Positions 19,665 through 30,179 of a DNA stretch of 64,000 bases are shown piece after piece. Source of the stretch: Neurospora crassa OR74A. Its lineage: Eukaryota > Ascomycota > Sordariomycetes > Sordariales > Sordariaceae. Location of the stretch: assembly GCF_000182925.2 (NCBI RefSeq), contig NC_026507.1:1178001-1242000 (forward strand), in the 5' to 3' direction. Positions within the stretch are counted from its first letter, which is position 1. Every line of letters begins with the position of its first letter. The notes under the pieces are model-generated. The model searched no databases. It was not told where the DNA came from and saw nothing but the letters and a program-made list of their open reading frames with translations. Made by a program: the position numbers and the translations under genes.

Positions 19665-22600
19665 ATGGCCGACTACCAGCCAACACAAGCACTGTCAGTC
19701 GAGGGGAACAGCAGCAACATGGAGAGCTTCGATTTCTCCTCCGCTAGTCTCCCAGCGGATAGCACCCAAGATGGTCAGATCGACGATGGGTCTGATCAAG
19801 GCAGCGTAACAAGTGACCTGAGCACGCAGGACTATACCGTCAGCCTCAAGGATGATCTACGCAAGGCTCTCGATAACGTCAAAGTCGCCGGTTCATTCGC
19901 TTCTTTCCGCAAGCTATCACGTACACCTCCTGACGGTCTTTACGTCGACGGAGTTGGCGACGTCGCCATGCCTCTTAGCGAGACTCAAGCCCGCCAGTTG
20001 ATTGCAAAAGCCCGTCAGGCTCCCTATGGCAGGGGAAGCGAGACCATCGTTGACACGAGCGTCCGAAATACCTGGGAAATCGATGCAGCCCAGTTCAGCT
20101 TCAACAACCAAAGGTGGCCAGGCTACGTCCGGCATCTGTGTTCCCATGTTGCCGCCGACCTAGGCATCAAGTCACCAATTCGGGCAGAGATATACAAGAT
20201 GCTCATCTATGAGCGTGGCGCCATGTTCAAAAGCCATACCGATACCGAGAAAATCCCCGGCCAGTTCGGCACCCTCGTCATCGCCCTACCCTCTGCCCAC
20301 ACAGGCGGAGACGTGGTGGTCAAGCATTGTGGCGAGCAAAAAACATTCAAGACCTCGAAACATGAGCAATCCTTCATCTGCTGGTACTCTGATGTACACC
20401 ACAAGGTGTGTCCTGTCGAGTCCGGGTATAGATGGGTATTGACCTACAACCTCGCTCTTGATCCCAATGCCGTTCGCCCTTCAGCCGGTCTTGTACGCTC
20501 CGAGACCAAGGCTCTCCGACACATCCTGCTCAAATGGCTCCAGGAACCCGCAGAGTCGCGCCAGAAGGGTCTCTACTACGTCCTGGACCACCACTACACT
20601 GAAGCAAGCATCAAGTTGAATAGCCTACAGACGCGTGACCTGGCAGTCGGTCAAGTCTTGAACAATTTGTCCAAGGATCTCGAGTTCGAAGTCTTCTTTG
20701 CTCTTCTGGAAAAGGAAGAGGTTGGAGACCCTGAGCCGGAGGCAGAACATCTTGAATTTTGTGGTGTGTGTCGTAAGAACGGTAAAAAGGACGGTGAGGC
20801 GCGATGCACCCATTCTATACAAGACACCATAGATCTCGATTACAGGGTCATAACGGTTCGAGATATGTTCGGTAAGCCGGTTGTCAACGGTCTACCACTT
20901 GATGCTGAAGAGGACATACTCCAATACGACATGGGATTGTTTTCTGATAATGAGCCTGAGGAGGAGGAGTACCAGGGCGTCATGGGCAACTCAGTAAGTA
21001 CTTCTACAACTTGCTCTTACGATTCTCAGAAGAGCCAGGCGAGGCTGAGACTATGATATCTACTCAACAGGGTCCGACAGTGACACATTGGTACCGTTTA
21101 ACCGTAAGCATCCTGTTTTCTTCGTATCTGCCTGCCGCCTCGTCAAATGCTCTCATCACTAACCTCCCTCTTAACAAGGCTGTCCTCCTTGTCCCATCCG
21201 CCTCGATTCTCGAATTCTTCGAGAAAAATATGCGAACGCTTTCAAGAAAGACTCGCCAATCATTCATCAGTTATTGTGCCAGATCAAGCCTGAGTTGCTT
21301 GGGGTCAAATAGGCACCGTGCAACGCTCTTGTTTCAGGCTGCGATGGATCTCGCCAAACGCTCTACGACCACAGGCGATGCTCGCTCGGATAGTTGGCCC
21401 AAAAATCCACTGATTGATGGGAACGACCTCATGAGTGTTCTCAAGGTTGCAATTGAGCTGGGAGATTATGATTCCTTTGCTGAGGCCTGCTTGGATCAAA
21501 ACGCCGTAATCCCGACCTCTTTTTTCACATGGACCAAGCAGTGGCTCAAGCGGTCAAACACGGATTCGTGCTTCCAGAACATTGAACTAGGGTACGTTTA
21601 ATTCCGCCCTTGTTATGTAACTAACAACGGACACAGACTAACAATGATACCCCCCAGGCTGAGTTGCGTTGTCGATTCATACCCTGATATGTCTGACAGG
21701 TTAGCAGCCCTTACGAACTTGATCCCGAAGCCCGAAGACGCGGGCTGGTCCGCCAGTCTACGTGACGAAATATCAACATGGGTACACGACAAGCTCGAGG
21801 AATGCCTCGGCGACTTGTTAATGAAGAAGAAAGTAGGTGATGGCGACGGGAAAACCATAATCGAAATGGTACGCTTCCTCTCCACCAGGTATGTCTCTCT
21901 CGTCCTAGTCATGATAGACTTATGAACAGAGTCTAACATCCCCCAAGCTTAGTTCCATTGTTGGATCCAGAGCGTCAATCAATTGTTTCTTTCATCACCT
22001 TGTTGGCGCGGTTGTGGAAGGAAGTCTCAGCCGACGTCGTTCCTCGTGACGATGGTCTCGCCATTTACAGGACTATAGCCAAGCAATTCCTTGCCTCAGC
22101 AGACTTTTCCATACTTCGACCGAAAGGTGAGACTAAGTCTGAGCATGGAAACAAGCGGCAACGGACCAGCTACGACGGTAGCAAAAACCGTCCCCCGAAT
22201 GAACAAGTCCTAAGGACAGTCGCATTCAATACACTAGTCAAGTTCTTCGAAACACTCGTCAAGATCAGCACCCCAGATGACGACTTGGCCACACAATTCA
22301 TAACCAAGCTAAACGACGCTGTCCCCCGTCTACCCGTCGATAACATGCACGACCTCTGGCTTCCCTTTCTCTGGTGTCTCATCCCCATCTTCACCGCCAA
22401 CGCGATCCCTCTCACCACTCCCGTGTACCAATCCCTCTACCGCAACACACTCACTCGCTACATCAAAGAGTACGTTGGAGTTCAACCCGCGCCTTCAAAC
22501 TCGCTTGTCCGCCCGCAAGTCAACTGCCCCCGCTTCCACTGTCCCGACTGCAATGCCCTCAACTTCTTTCTACAAGATCCCACTGAGCAGGTCGAACGCT

Positions 22601-23076
22601 TCGATATCGGCAAAAAAGCCCGACGCCACCTGCACGAGATGCTCGATGAACACGGGATTGACTGTACGCACGTGTCTGAGCGCGGCACGACCCCGAACAC
22701 GCTGGTGGTGACCAAGACATTTACGCAGGAGGAGCAGCCGATGAAGGAGTGGAAGGAGAGAAAGGCCTATGCGCAGAGTAGGCTAGGCATCTTTGGGACG
22801 TACTCGCAGGCGATGCCGGAGTTGAGGGTCTTGCTGGGAGAGCAGTTTGATAGGATCATGAACATGGAGGATGCCTATCCAAACTATGCGGCAGCCAGAC
22901 GCACGGCAGCGGTACCGAGACCTTTGGCGTCTGCATCGGGACTTGTCATAGGCAGATCTAGAGTGGATGCTTCTGGGTCGAGTCGCTTCACGACCGCTCC
23001 TGTGGCAGGAGTGAAGAGGTCTCGGAGCGTTAGCCTCGAGGACGGAGTGGAGACTGCTGACTTGACAGAAGATTGA
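19665..23076 (+). CDS. Large 2-oxoglutarate/Fe(II) dioxygenase (prolyl-4-hydroxylase-like fold)
   Basis: Five exons (19665-20993, 21071-21103, 21179-21591, 21658-21888, 21948-23076) join in frame to 1044 aa. The catalytic core sits at about 125-270. RAEIYKMLIYERGAMFKSHTD supplies the HxD iron ligands (His-Thr-Asp), then VVVKHCGEQKTF, the distal His in WYSDVHHKV, and the 2OG-binding Arg in ESGYRWVLTYNL. The chain goes on with a CxxC pair (CGVC), then NSGPTVTHWYRLTAVLLVP, where introns 1 and 2 restore a motif typical of fungal homologues. A long helical region of unknown function and a C-terminal Cys cluster (CPRFHCPDCNALNF) complete it. The tail is basic and Ser-rich (KRSRSVS). The enzyme should hydroxylate a protein or nucleic-acid substrate, but none can be named. 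The splice choice at exon 2 (33 bp) is the least certain. Confidence 0.8.
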
Positions 23077-23668
23077 TCGAATATGTAGGTGATTTGGTAT
23101 AGCTGGCGAGTGTTTGGTATATGATATGCTGGCATGCTGTTTTGTTTTGGATAAGGATGGGATCAGGGCATATGATGTATACTTTTTTCGTAGGAGGCTG
23201 AGTGGGTACAGGTGAATGAACACACGGACACTGCTGAGGACTTGTATGGTACGTTCCACTTGGATTAGGCTATCATAACGAAGAAACTTAGCTGCTCGTT
23301 AGCCAATACTGCAAGTTCTCGTTCATAAACGATGTACCACAATAACGCAATAAAGGGACCCATGAAGCTAGGAAGAAGAGACCGCTTGAAGACAAAGACT
23401 ACGTGTTCGCGACTGCACAATGATTGGAAACTTGGTCAACGTTTATGGTGAATTTCTAATTCTAATCTTTTTGGTTATTTCTCTTCTATGTTTTTCTCTT
23501 ACCTGAATGTACATCAACCGTCTACTATCACCTACTTAATCGTACATTTCAAGCTCCCTAACTTGCTCAGATCAGTAGCACGTGTCTCTAGCTAAGAAAC
23601 AGATGGGGCTCAACTCACCTCGAACCACACCGCTATCTTCCTTCCTGGTCCGGTCTGGCACATTGTTG
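23077..23668. other. Intergenic, convergent 3' flanks
   Basis: This AT-rich 590-bp gap separates two genes that point at each other. No coding or RNA gene is seen. Confidence 0.4.
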
Positions 23669-24955
23669 CTAGAACAGATAGAGTGACGGATCGGTCAAAT
23701 GTATCTTCAACATGCCCTCCCACCTCCATGTCGCAAACATGTTTGAAGACTGGATGGTCATCCAAGTATCCGCGGTGCCTACCGAAAGGTCCGAAGATAC
23801 AGAAAACGACCGAGTTCGTCCACGAGGAATGCCTTCCCAAATGTCAATGTCGTTGTGTTCATAATGGTATACATCATGGGTTGAGCAAATGCCGTGGGCA
23901 TGGTCGTTGTGTAGATGATGCCCATGATGATGCGCCTCGTGGGCTGAGTAAAAGTCGTGGCCATGACCGTCGTGTGGATAATGAAACTCGTCGAGTTCGT
24001 ACAAAGGCAAAAGGTGGTCGTCAACGTCGTGAGGAACAAGCGAACGGGGATCGCGACTGGGCGCCTTGTCCCATCTGGCGCCATAACGGATGTGAACTGT
24101 ACAACAGGTCAGTGTCTTGACAAGGTGTCCCATCAGGAGAGAAAAATAAATGCACCCAACGATGATATCCCGATGGGGGTTAGTGGTTGCTGGGCCACCT
24201 GCCATCCAGTCCTTAACCCACAGTGCAATACCGATCGAACTGGAGACATGGGCGATGACAGCAGCGCTGCTAAAGATGAAGTAAATGTACACGTTTGTTC
24301 TGCCGGGAATGAATGGATCAAAGGCCTCACCTACGTCCAAGAACGTGTGCTTCTCGTACGGAGCACCATGTAAGCGGCTGATGGCGCGGATGAACCGGTA
24401 CAGTGTCACAATGAAGAAAAATGCGTTGATGAGATATAACCAGACAAACCAACCTTCGCGGCTCTCGTGGTCGTCAAGGTCGAGTTTGCGCCATACGTCT
24501 CGCAGCTCCACGAACCAGATCATTGCATAACCATAGAGTGCCATGGATAGGGTAGCCTTGACGACTGACAAGCAGAGTGGGAATTTCTTCATTTGGACAT
24601 ATCGGTAGAAGTTGATAGCCCTCTGGACAGGGTTATCACCCCTGAGAAAGTCATCCAGGGTTTTTGGGCCGTATTCAATGTCATCTGCATTGAATGCCAT
24701 CAGGATGAAAGAATCTACACCTTGTGTATCGGTATCTGTCTCAGACGGCGGAGAAGACGGTGGGGCAGTCAGCGAATGATCAGGGGCGGGTACCGTTGGA
24801 ATGTCTGATGAAGATGACCGGCGAAGAGAAATGTCATCGTCAGTAGGTGTGAGGTAGGACAGGGCGGTAGCGAATGAACCGATGGTGGAGGTTGAGCGAC
24901 GAAGGTACGTCCTGCTTGGCGTTTGCGGATAGGGGGAAACTATGGTTGAGTTCAT
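23669..24955 (-). CDS. Hypothetical four-TM protein with a histidine-rich tail
   Basis: This is a 428-aa single-exon protein that I do not recognise. The N-terminus (1-80) is Ser/Thr/Pro-rich and likely disordered. Four hydrophobic spans follow: about 128-150 (SVVKATLSMALYGYAMIWFV), 168-190 (FVWLYLINAFFFIVTLYRFI), 222-246 (YIYFIFSSAAVIAHVSSSIG) and 264-290 (DIIVGCIYFSLLMGHLVKTL). The region about 325-385 is crammed with His (YPHDGHGHDFYSAHEAHHHG, then more), mixed with Asp, Glu and Tyr. This resembles metal-binding loops of zinc or nickel handling proteins, though the membrane core is not a known transporter to me. The last 50 residues could change if a 3' intron exists. Confidence 0.65.
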   Translation of the reverse strand: MNSTIVSPYPQTPSRTYLRRSTSTIGSFATALSYLTPTDDDISLRRSSSSDIPTVPAPDHSLTAPPSSPPSETDTDTQGVDSFILMAFNADDIEYGPKTLDDFLRGDNPVQRAINFYRYVQMKKFPLCLSVVKATLSMALYGYAMIWFVELRDVWRKLDLDDHESREGWFVWLYLINAFFFIVTLYRFIRAISRLHGAPYEKHTFLDVGEAFDPFIPGRTNVYIYFIFSSAAVIAHVSSSIGIALWVKDWMAGGPATTNPHRDIIVGCIYFSLLMGHLVKTLTCCTVHIRYGARWDKAPSRDPRSLVPHDVDDHLLPLYELDEFHYPHDGHGHDFYSAHEAHHHGHHLHNDHAHGICSTHDVYHYEHNDIDIWEGIPRGRTRSFSVSSDLSVGTADTWMTIQSSNMFATWRWEGMLKIHLTDPSLYLF

Positions 24956-26366
24956 GATTATGATTGTAATTGTTGCCAGCTTTGGTGCTTGTTTCGTGTG
25001 TGATGGTGATCTGATCCTTCAGCAACATCCATGTCGGACAGCTCGGGACGTTGCGATTTTATGTGGTCGGCTTTCCAACAGTCATAGAACAGCACGATGG
25101 TGTGTTTTGGAAACTGAGGCCTTGATCTTGAACAACGGTTCCAGACATGGCGTTGTCGACACAATGGCTTGCTGCCATTCGGGTACCTGACCGTACTGTA
25201 CAATGTCATTGTCAGCTCTACACACGTTCTGAAACTCAATGACAATGAGGACCTTTGTCCTCAACAAAGCGTCCGGGTCCGGGCCGGAGATTCCGGGCTA
25301 GATTGCTGAGGAAGTCTTCTAGTATGTAGGTAACTGCATGGGTGTCCTGTGGTTATAATGATTGATCGCTCAGGCTTTGTGTTCCATGATTGGCACACGC
25401 GTCTCTGTTGTTCTGCTCGTTGAGAACAGGGCAGTGACGTCGATGGAAACAGTTGGTAATGTTGGCTGGAGTCTTGAGGAGCATGGTCGATGACCATGCT
25501 GGATGGCGGTGAAAAACGGTGAATCAAGTGGAAGTCACTGATTCGGGGCTTGAGGAATTTTCGAGGAGAGAAACAGTTGGGTCAGGAAGGTCACGAGTTG
25601 CGACAAGTCGTCGCTCCTTCCTTTTCCGAGTCCAACCTTGACTGAGGAATCTCGGCTACCCCGCCTCTCCAAAGGCGATGATACCACTGCGGTCCCATAT
25701 GTGCTGTAGTCGAAGACAGGCCTCATTCCCGTCCAGGTTGACCAGATGGTGGAAAGACAAAATGAAGTCCAGCATCCATGCTGAAAATATCATGGGCCTA
25801 GGTGACACAAGATGTCAACAAACAATCAGGGGCACCCGAATCCAGAAGAAAAACGTTGGGTGAACCACAGGGTTAGGGCTGAGCTTGACACCCCCGTCTC
25901 CATAACCCCCGCCCTCCCGTCCATGCAGAACAAGATCTTATCATAACAGTTATCGCAAGATCCACATCGTCTGATCTGATCACGAGTGGAGGCAAAAACA
26001 AAACAAACTCCCCGCAACGGCATCCGCTCCGGCGGCCCGGATACGTCGGCCGAGCCCAGCAGGGAAAGGTTGACGAGCATGTGCTGATCGATCGGCGGTC
26101 CAAATTCTCTTATCGCGGCCTCTTGTGTTTTGTCTTTTCCTCTTTTTCATCTTCTTCAGTCTGCTCATTCTCATTCCTTGCGCGGTTTGAGAACAGGGAG
26201 ACGGGACTGAAGCCGACTCATGATGCTCGCCCGATAAGAAGAAAAGAATCTTGCTCCTCATCACTAACACCATCACCACCACCCAGGAGAACCGAAAACC
26301 CTCATCGTTGCCTTTAGGACAAGACGACCGGCCTCGGCCGCGCTCCTACCGTCTCCAACCACCACA
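24956..26366. other. Divergent promoter region (1.4 kb)
   Basis: The His-rich membrane protein and the MFS transporter are transcribed away from each other across this gap. Small open frames occur but none is convincing. The stretch before 26367 is rich in C and T, like a leader. Confidence 0.4.
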
Positions 26367-28440
26367 ATGCCGCGCTCCGTCGCTCGCCTGAGCACCCACG
26401 ACGAGCGAGAAGAAGACGCAAGTGAAGACCACCAGAGCCTCCTCTTCATGCCGCCCACTCCGCTCGAGGGCCCTTCAGCTGCTTCCTCAACGTACTGGCC
26501 ATCAACCTCTTCCTCCTCCTCATCCTCTTCACCCTCCTCCGACGACGACAACGGCAATTACCCGTCATCTCTCCGAAATAATGACCGCCAGAAGCGGACT
26601 CATTGGACTCCCATCATCCTAATCCAGCTCATGATCTTCCTCTCCGCCATGAGCGTCGTCATCTCCTTCGCTCCGCGCACGCGCTTGTTCGAGGACATCA
26701 TTTGTAAAAAGTACTATGCAATTCATAACGGGACGATTGATCATAGCATCATCACTACTTCCGCCGGTACCCTCTTATCGATGACTACCAACCTCGACCT
26801 CAGCCAGGCACAGACACCCTCGGAATCGCAATGCAAAATCGCGCCCGTGCAGGACGCCCTCGCCGAGCTATTCGGATGGCAGATTTTCTTCGACGGCATC
26901 CCCGGCCTCTTGCTCGCCATGTACTACGGCGTCCTGGCCGACAAGAAGGGTCGTAGTCCTGTCTTGTTCCGCTCCTTGCTGGGACAAGTTCTGGCAGCGG
27001 GTTGGGTTCTTTACGTCGCTTGGAGGTGTTCTTCTGCTTCGGCGCTTTCTTCCCCCGGCTCTGACGCAGGCAGCAACAGCGACAACAGCGACACCGGGAT
27101 GATTGGCGGCTGGGCACATCTACTTTCGCTCAAAGCCACTTGGTTGAGTTCCTACTTTTTGATCATCGGCGGCGGAAGCACGGTCACGAGCGCAGTGGGC
27201 ATGATGATTGTCACGGACGCGACGACGGAGGAGAACCGCAGTCGCGTGTTTTTCGCGGCGCTGTCGACGTTGATCACGGCCGAGTTGCTGGGTCCGGCTG
27301 CTAGTACGCTGATGATGCAGCGATGGGGACTTTGGGTTCCTTTGGGTGTTGGGTTTGGGTGTCTGGTTATGAGCGCTATTTTGACGGCGAATATGCCCGA
27401 GACTATGCATCTCAAGCGCGCTCGTTCTGGAGCGGGTACTGATTCGGAGGCATTCGTCCGCGGGGAGGATGAGTACGACGACGACACGGAGGCGTCCGTC
27501 ATCAACGGAGTCAACTCGAGGAAGAATGGCGACGTCAACAATTCGGCCATCCAAGTCTACCGCCACGCCGCCCACACGCTCGCCTACATCTTCCATCACC
27601 CCAGCATCCTGTTCGTCGTTCTCGCCTTCTTGGTTGCCGATTACTCGCGCGAGTCGCTTGTCATGCTGATGCAGTTCGTTTCCACGCGATACCACATTCC
27701 CATTGCTCAGGTACGTTCGTCCTCGCTCCGTGGTCTCCTCCTTCCATTGTTCTTTACTAATCGACAAACCCTAGGCAAACCTCCTCAACTCCTTCCGCGC
27801 CTTCACCCAACTCTTTATCGTGACGATCCTCCTCCCCTCCGTCGACTACCTAATTACCCACCGTCTGCGCGTGCCTGCCCTGCGCAAAGACCTGATCCTA
27901 TCTCGCATCTCCTTCTGCTTCGTCACCGCCTGCTTCGGCGTCCTAGTCTGGGCCCCTTCCCTCCGCTACGTCTTTGTCTCCTTGACCCTCTACACCCTTG
28001 GCTCGGGGTTCTATCCCTTTGGACGAAGTTTACTGGCGAGCCTGGTGGAACCCGACATGATTGGGATTCTGTTTACCACGCTCGCCATGATGGATACTGC
28101 AGGTAGCTTGATGGCGGGACCGGCGGTCGCTTGGACCTTTGGTTGGAGTTTGGGACTGGAGGGGCTGTGGAGGGGGCTGCCTTATCTGGTTTCTTGTGTG
28201 CTTTGTGCGGTGGCGACCATCTTTCTGGTTTTCGGTGTTAAGGCTGAGAGGCCTGTTTCGAGTGACGAAACAACGGTGGGGAGGAAGGGCCCAAAGGGTA
28301 AGGGCAAAACAAAGGGGAAGAGGAGGGGAAAGCGGAAAGGGAAGGGTGTTGCGAGGGTCGCTGTGAGGGCTTTGAGAGATGTAGAGGAGGAGGAAGATCA
28401 GGAGGAGGGGGAGACAAAGCCATTGTTGGCTGGACGATAA
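26367..28440 (+). CDS. Major facilitator superfamily transporter
   Basis: Two exons (26367-27710 and 27775-28440) join over a 64-bp intron (donor GTACGT, branch ACTAAT, acceptor CTAG) to 669 aa. A Ser-rich cytoplasmic N-terminus of about 75 residues precedes the first span (PIILIQLMIFLSAMSVVISF). An extracellular loop with NGT/NST-like sites follows. The MFS motif A is seen as YGVLADKKGRSPVLF (about 192-206), and about 12 spans can be counted in total. The central loop is acidic (EDEYDDDTEASV) and the C-terminus is very basic (KGKGKTKGKRRGKRKGKG), then acidic. It is a plasma-membrane or vacuolar proton-coupled carrier or uniporter. The substrate is not readable. It resembles the fungal group annotated as MFS multidrug or siderophore-like carriers only in general form. 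Confidence 0.85.
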
Positions 28441-29173
28441 CTAGATCTTGCGCTGATGGCCAAGGACGACGACAGACGCGGACGGAAAGCATTGGGAGGA
28501 GTTCTAGGGCTTGATTACTGGAGTCATACATGTACAATGAGTAATCAGGATCGGAAACGGGAGAATATTTGGATTGATTATGTTCGCTTGAGACGTTGAT
28601 CTATTTGGCAGCGTCGATATCAAGTAGCTGACCATGGCGCAGGACAGGGTCTATCGTCAGCCCTAGCCCAGAAGAAGCATCGACAGGTCTCCTGTAAACA
28701 GCTGCTGACAGTCGCGGGAATCAACTACCACAGCCGTTCGGTAACTGCGTATTATAAATCGTCGATGGTGGCGCCTAGCGTAGATGAACAAACGTCGGTG
28801 ACGTGACGATCCAACTGGGGTCGTCCTAATGATAAAAGCTGACAAATGGAATGGTCAGGCCATGACGCTAATAGCCGGTTTGAGATACCGCGGTGGGAAG
28901 CGACGGTGAAAACTCCGCCCATAACTCCCATCAATGCGATCCGGATAGCCAATGCCGGGGCGAGCGCGGTACCCCACCACGTGCCCACCCCACAGACTGC
29001 CATCGCTTCGGCATCGACACGTACACTGACCATCGCCGAGTTCGGCAGGGGTGATCGACAAGTTCGGGAGGTAGAAGAAGCTTCGACATCGCTACATCGC
29101 TGCAATCCCGCACCTCGAGTTCCCCGCGATCTTTTGGAACACCAGCGCTCCCCCTTCAGCAACATCAAACAAA
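28441..29173. other. Intergenic, promoter of the HSL-type hydrolase
   Basis: No gene is supported. A C-rich leader precedes the ATG at 29174. Confidence 0.4.
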
Positions 29174-30142
29174 ATGGCCGACAACAAGTTCGATCCTGAA
29201 TACTTCCAGGCCGTCCAGCCTCTGTTGGCGGCCAAAGCATCCCTCCCGCCTCCCGCTCCCCTCACCGACGTCGACTCCCTCCGCACCAACTATAACGACT
29301 TCGCGCTCGTCCTCGCCAACATTCCCGACTCCCCCGACATCACCGAGACCACCTACCAAATCCCTTCGAAGGACGGCACTCTGATCACCCTCTACCGTTT
29401 CACCCCGGCGGCGGCGGCGGCAACCCCTGGCCCTCGTGCTGCAGTGCTCCACCACCACGGCGGCGGCTTCGTCAATAACAATGTCGACCAGTTCCGCAAA
29501 GACATCAAGCGCTATGCGCACGCCAGCGGCCTCACCTTCTACGCCGCCGATTACCGTCTCGCCCCTGAGCACCCTTTCCCCACCCCCTTTGATGACTGCT
29601 ACGCTGCCCTGGAATGGCTCCATGCCAATGCCGCTTCGGAGCAGATTGATCCGACGCGCATTGCCCTTTTCGGCGTGAGCGCCGGCGCCGGGCTGGCTAC
29701 GGGCGTTGCCCTCAAGGCGCGTGACGACAAGATCACACCACCCGTCAAGAAACTGGTGCTGGCGTACCCCATGTTGGATGATAGGACGTATTGGCCCGAG
29801 GACCATCCGTTGAGCCCGTACCTGATGTGGAACGGCGCCGCTAACAGGATCGCGTGGGGGGCCTATGCGGGTGCGGATGGCGTGAAGGAGATCTCGCCAT
29901 ATGCTGCGCCGGCAAGGGCGAAGGACTTGTCAGGACTGCCACCAACCTTTATCGACTGCGGCGAGCTGGACTTGTTCAGGGACGAAGACGTGGAGTTTAG
30001 TGCAAGACTGCTCAAGGCTGGTGTCAGTGTAGAGCTGCACGTGTACCCTGGAGTTCCGCACGGATTTGAGATGGTGGCAGTGAATGTCAGGGTGTCGAAA
30101 ATTGCGGTTGAGAACAGAGTCCGGGCGTTGGAAAACCTATGA
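29174..30142 (+). CDS. Alpha/beta hydrolase, hormone-sensitive-lipase-like family
   Basis: This single-exon protein has 322 aa. The oxyanion-hole motif HHHGGGFV (about 93-100) and the nucleophile elbow FGVSAGAG (Ser about 173) mark an HSL/family IV esterase, although the elbow has Val where GDSAG is usual. YAADYRLAPEHPFP is a strong family block. The acid is likely Asp in CGELDLFRDEDV (about 265) and the His is in PGVPHGFEM (about 297). With no signal peptide it should be cytosolic and act on short acyl esters, xenobiotics or lactones. It ends only 37 bp from the stop of the next, oppositely oriented hydrolase, so the 3' ends of the two transcripts very likely overlap. Confidence 0.9.
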   Translation: MADNKFDPEYFQAVQPLLAAKASLPPPAPLTDVDSLRTNYNDFALVLANIPDSPDITETTYQIPSKDGTLITLYRFTPAAAAATPGPRAAVLHHHGGGFVNNNVDQFRKDIKRYAHASGLTFYAADYRLAPEHPFPTPFDDCYAALEWLHANAASEQIDPTRIALFGVSAGAGLATGVALKARDDKITPPVKKLVLAYPMLDDRTYWPEDHPLSPYLMWNGAANRIAWGAYAGADGVKEISPYAAPARAKDLSGLPPTFIDCGELDLFRDEDVEFSARLLKAGVSVELHVYPGVPHGFEMVAVNVRVSKIAVENRVRALENL

Positions 30143-30179
30143 GTTGATGTACTTATTGTTGAATAGATACCTACTGAAC

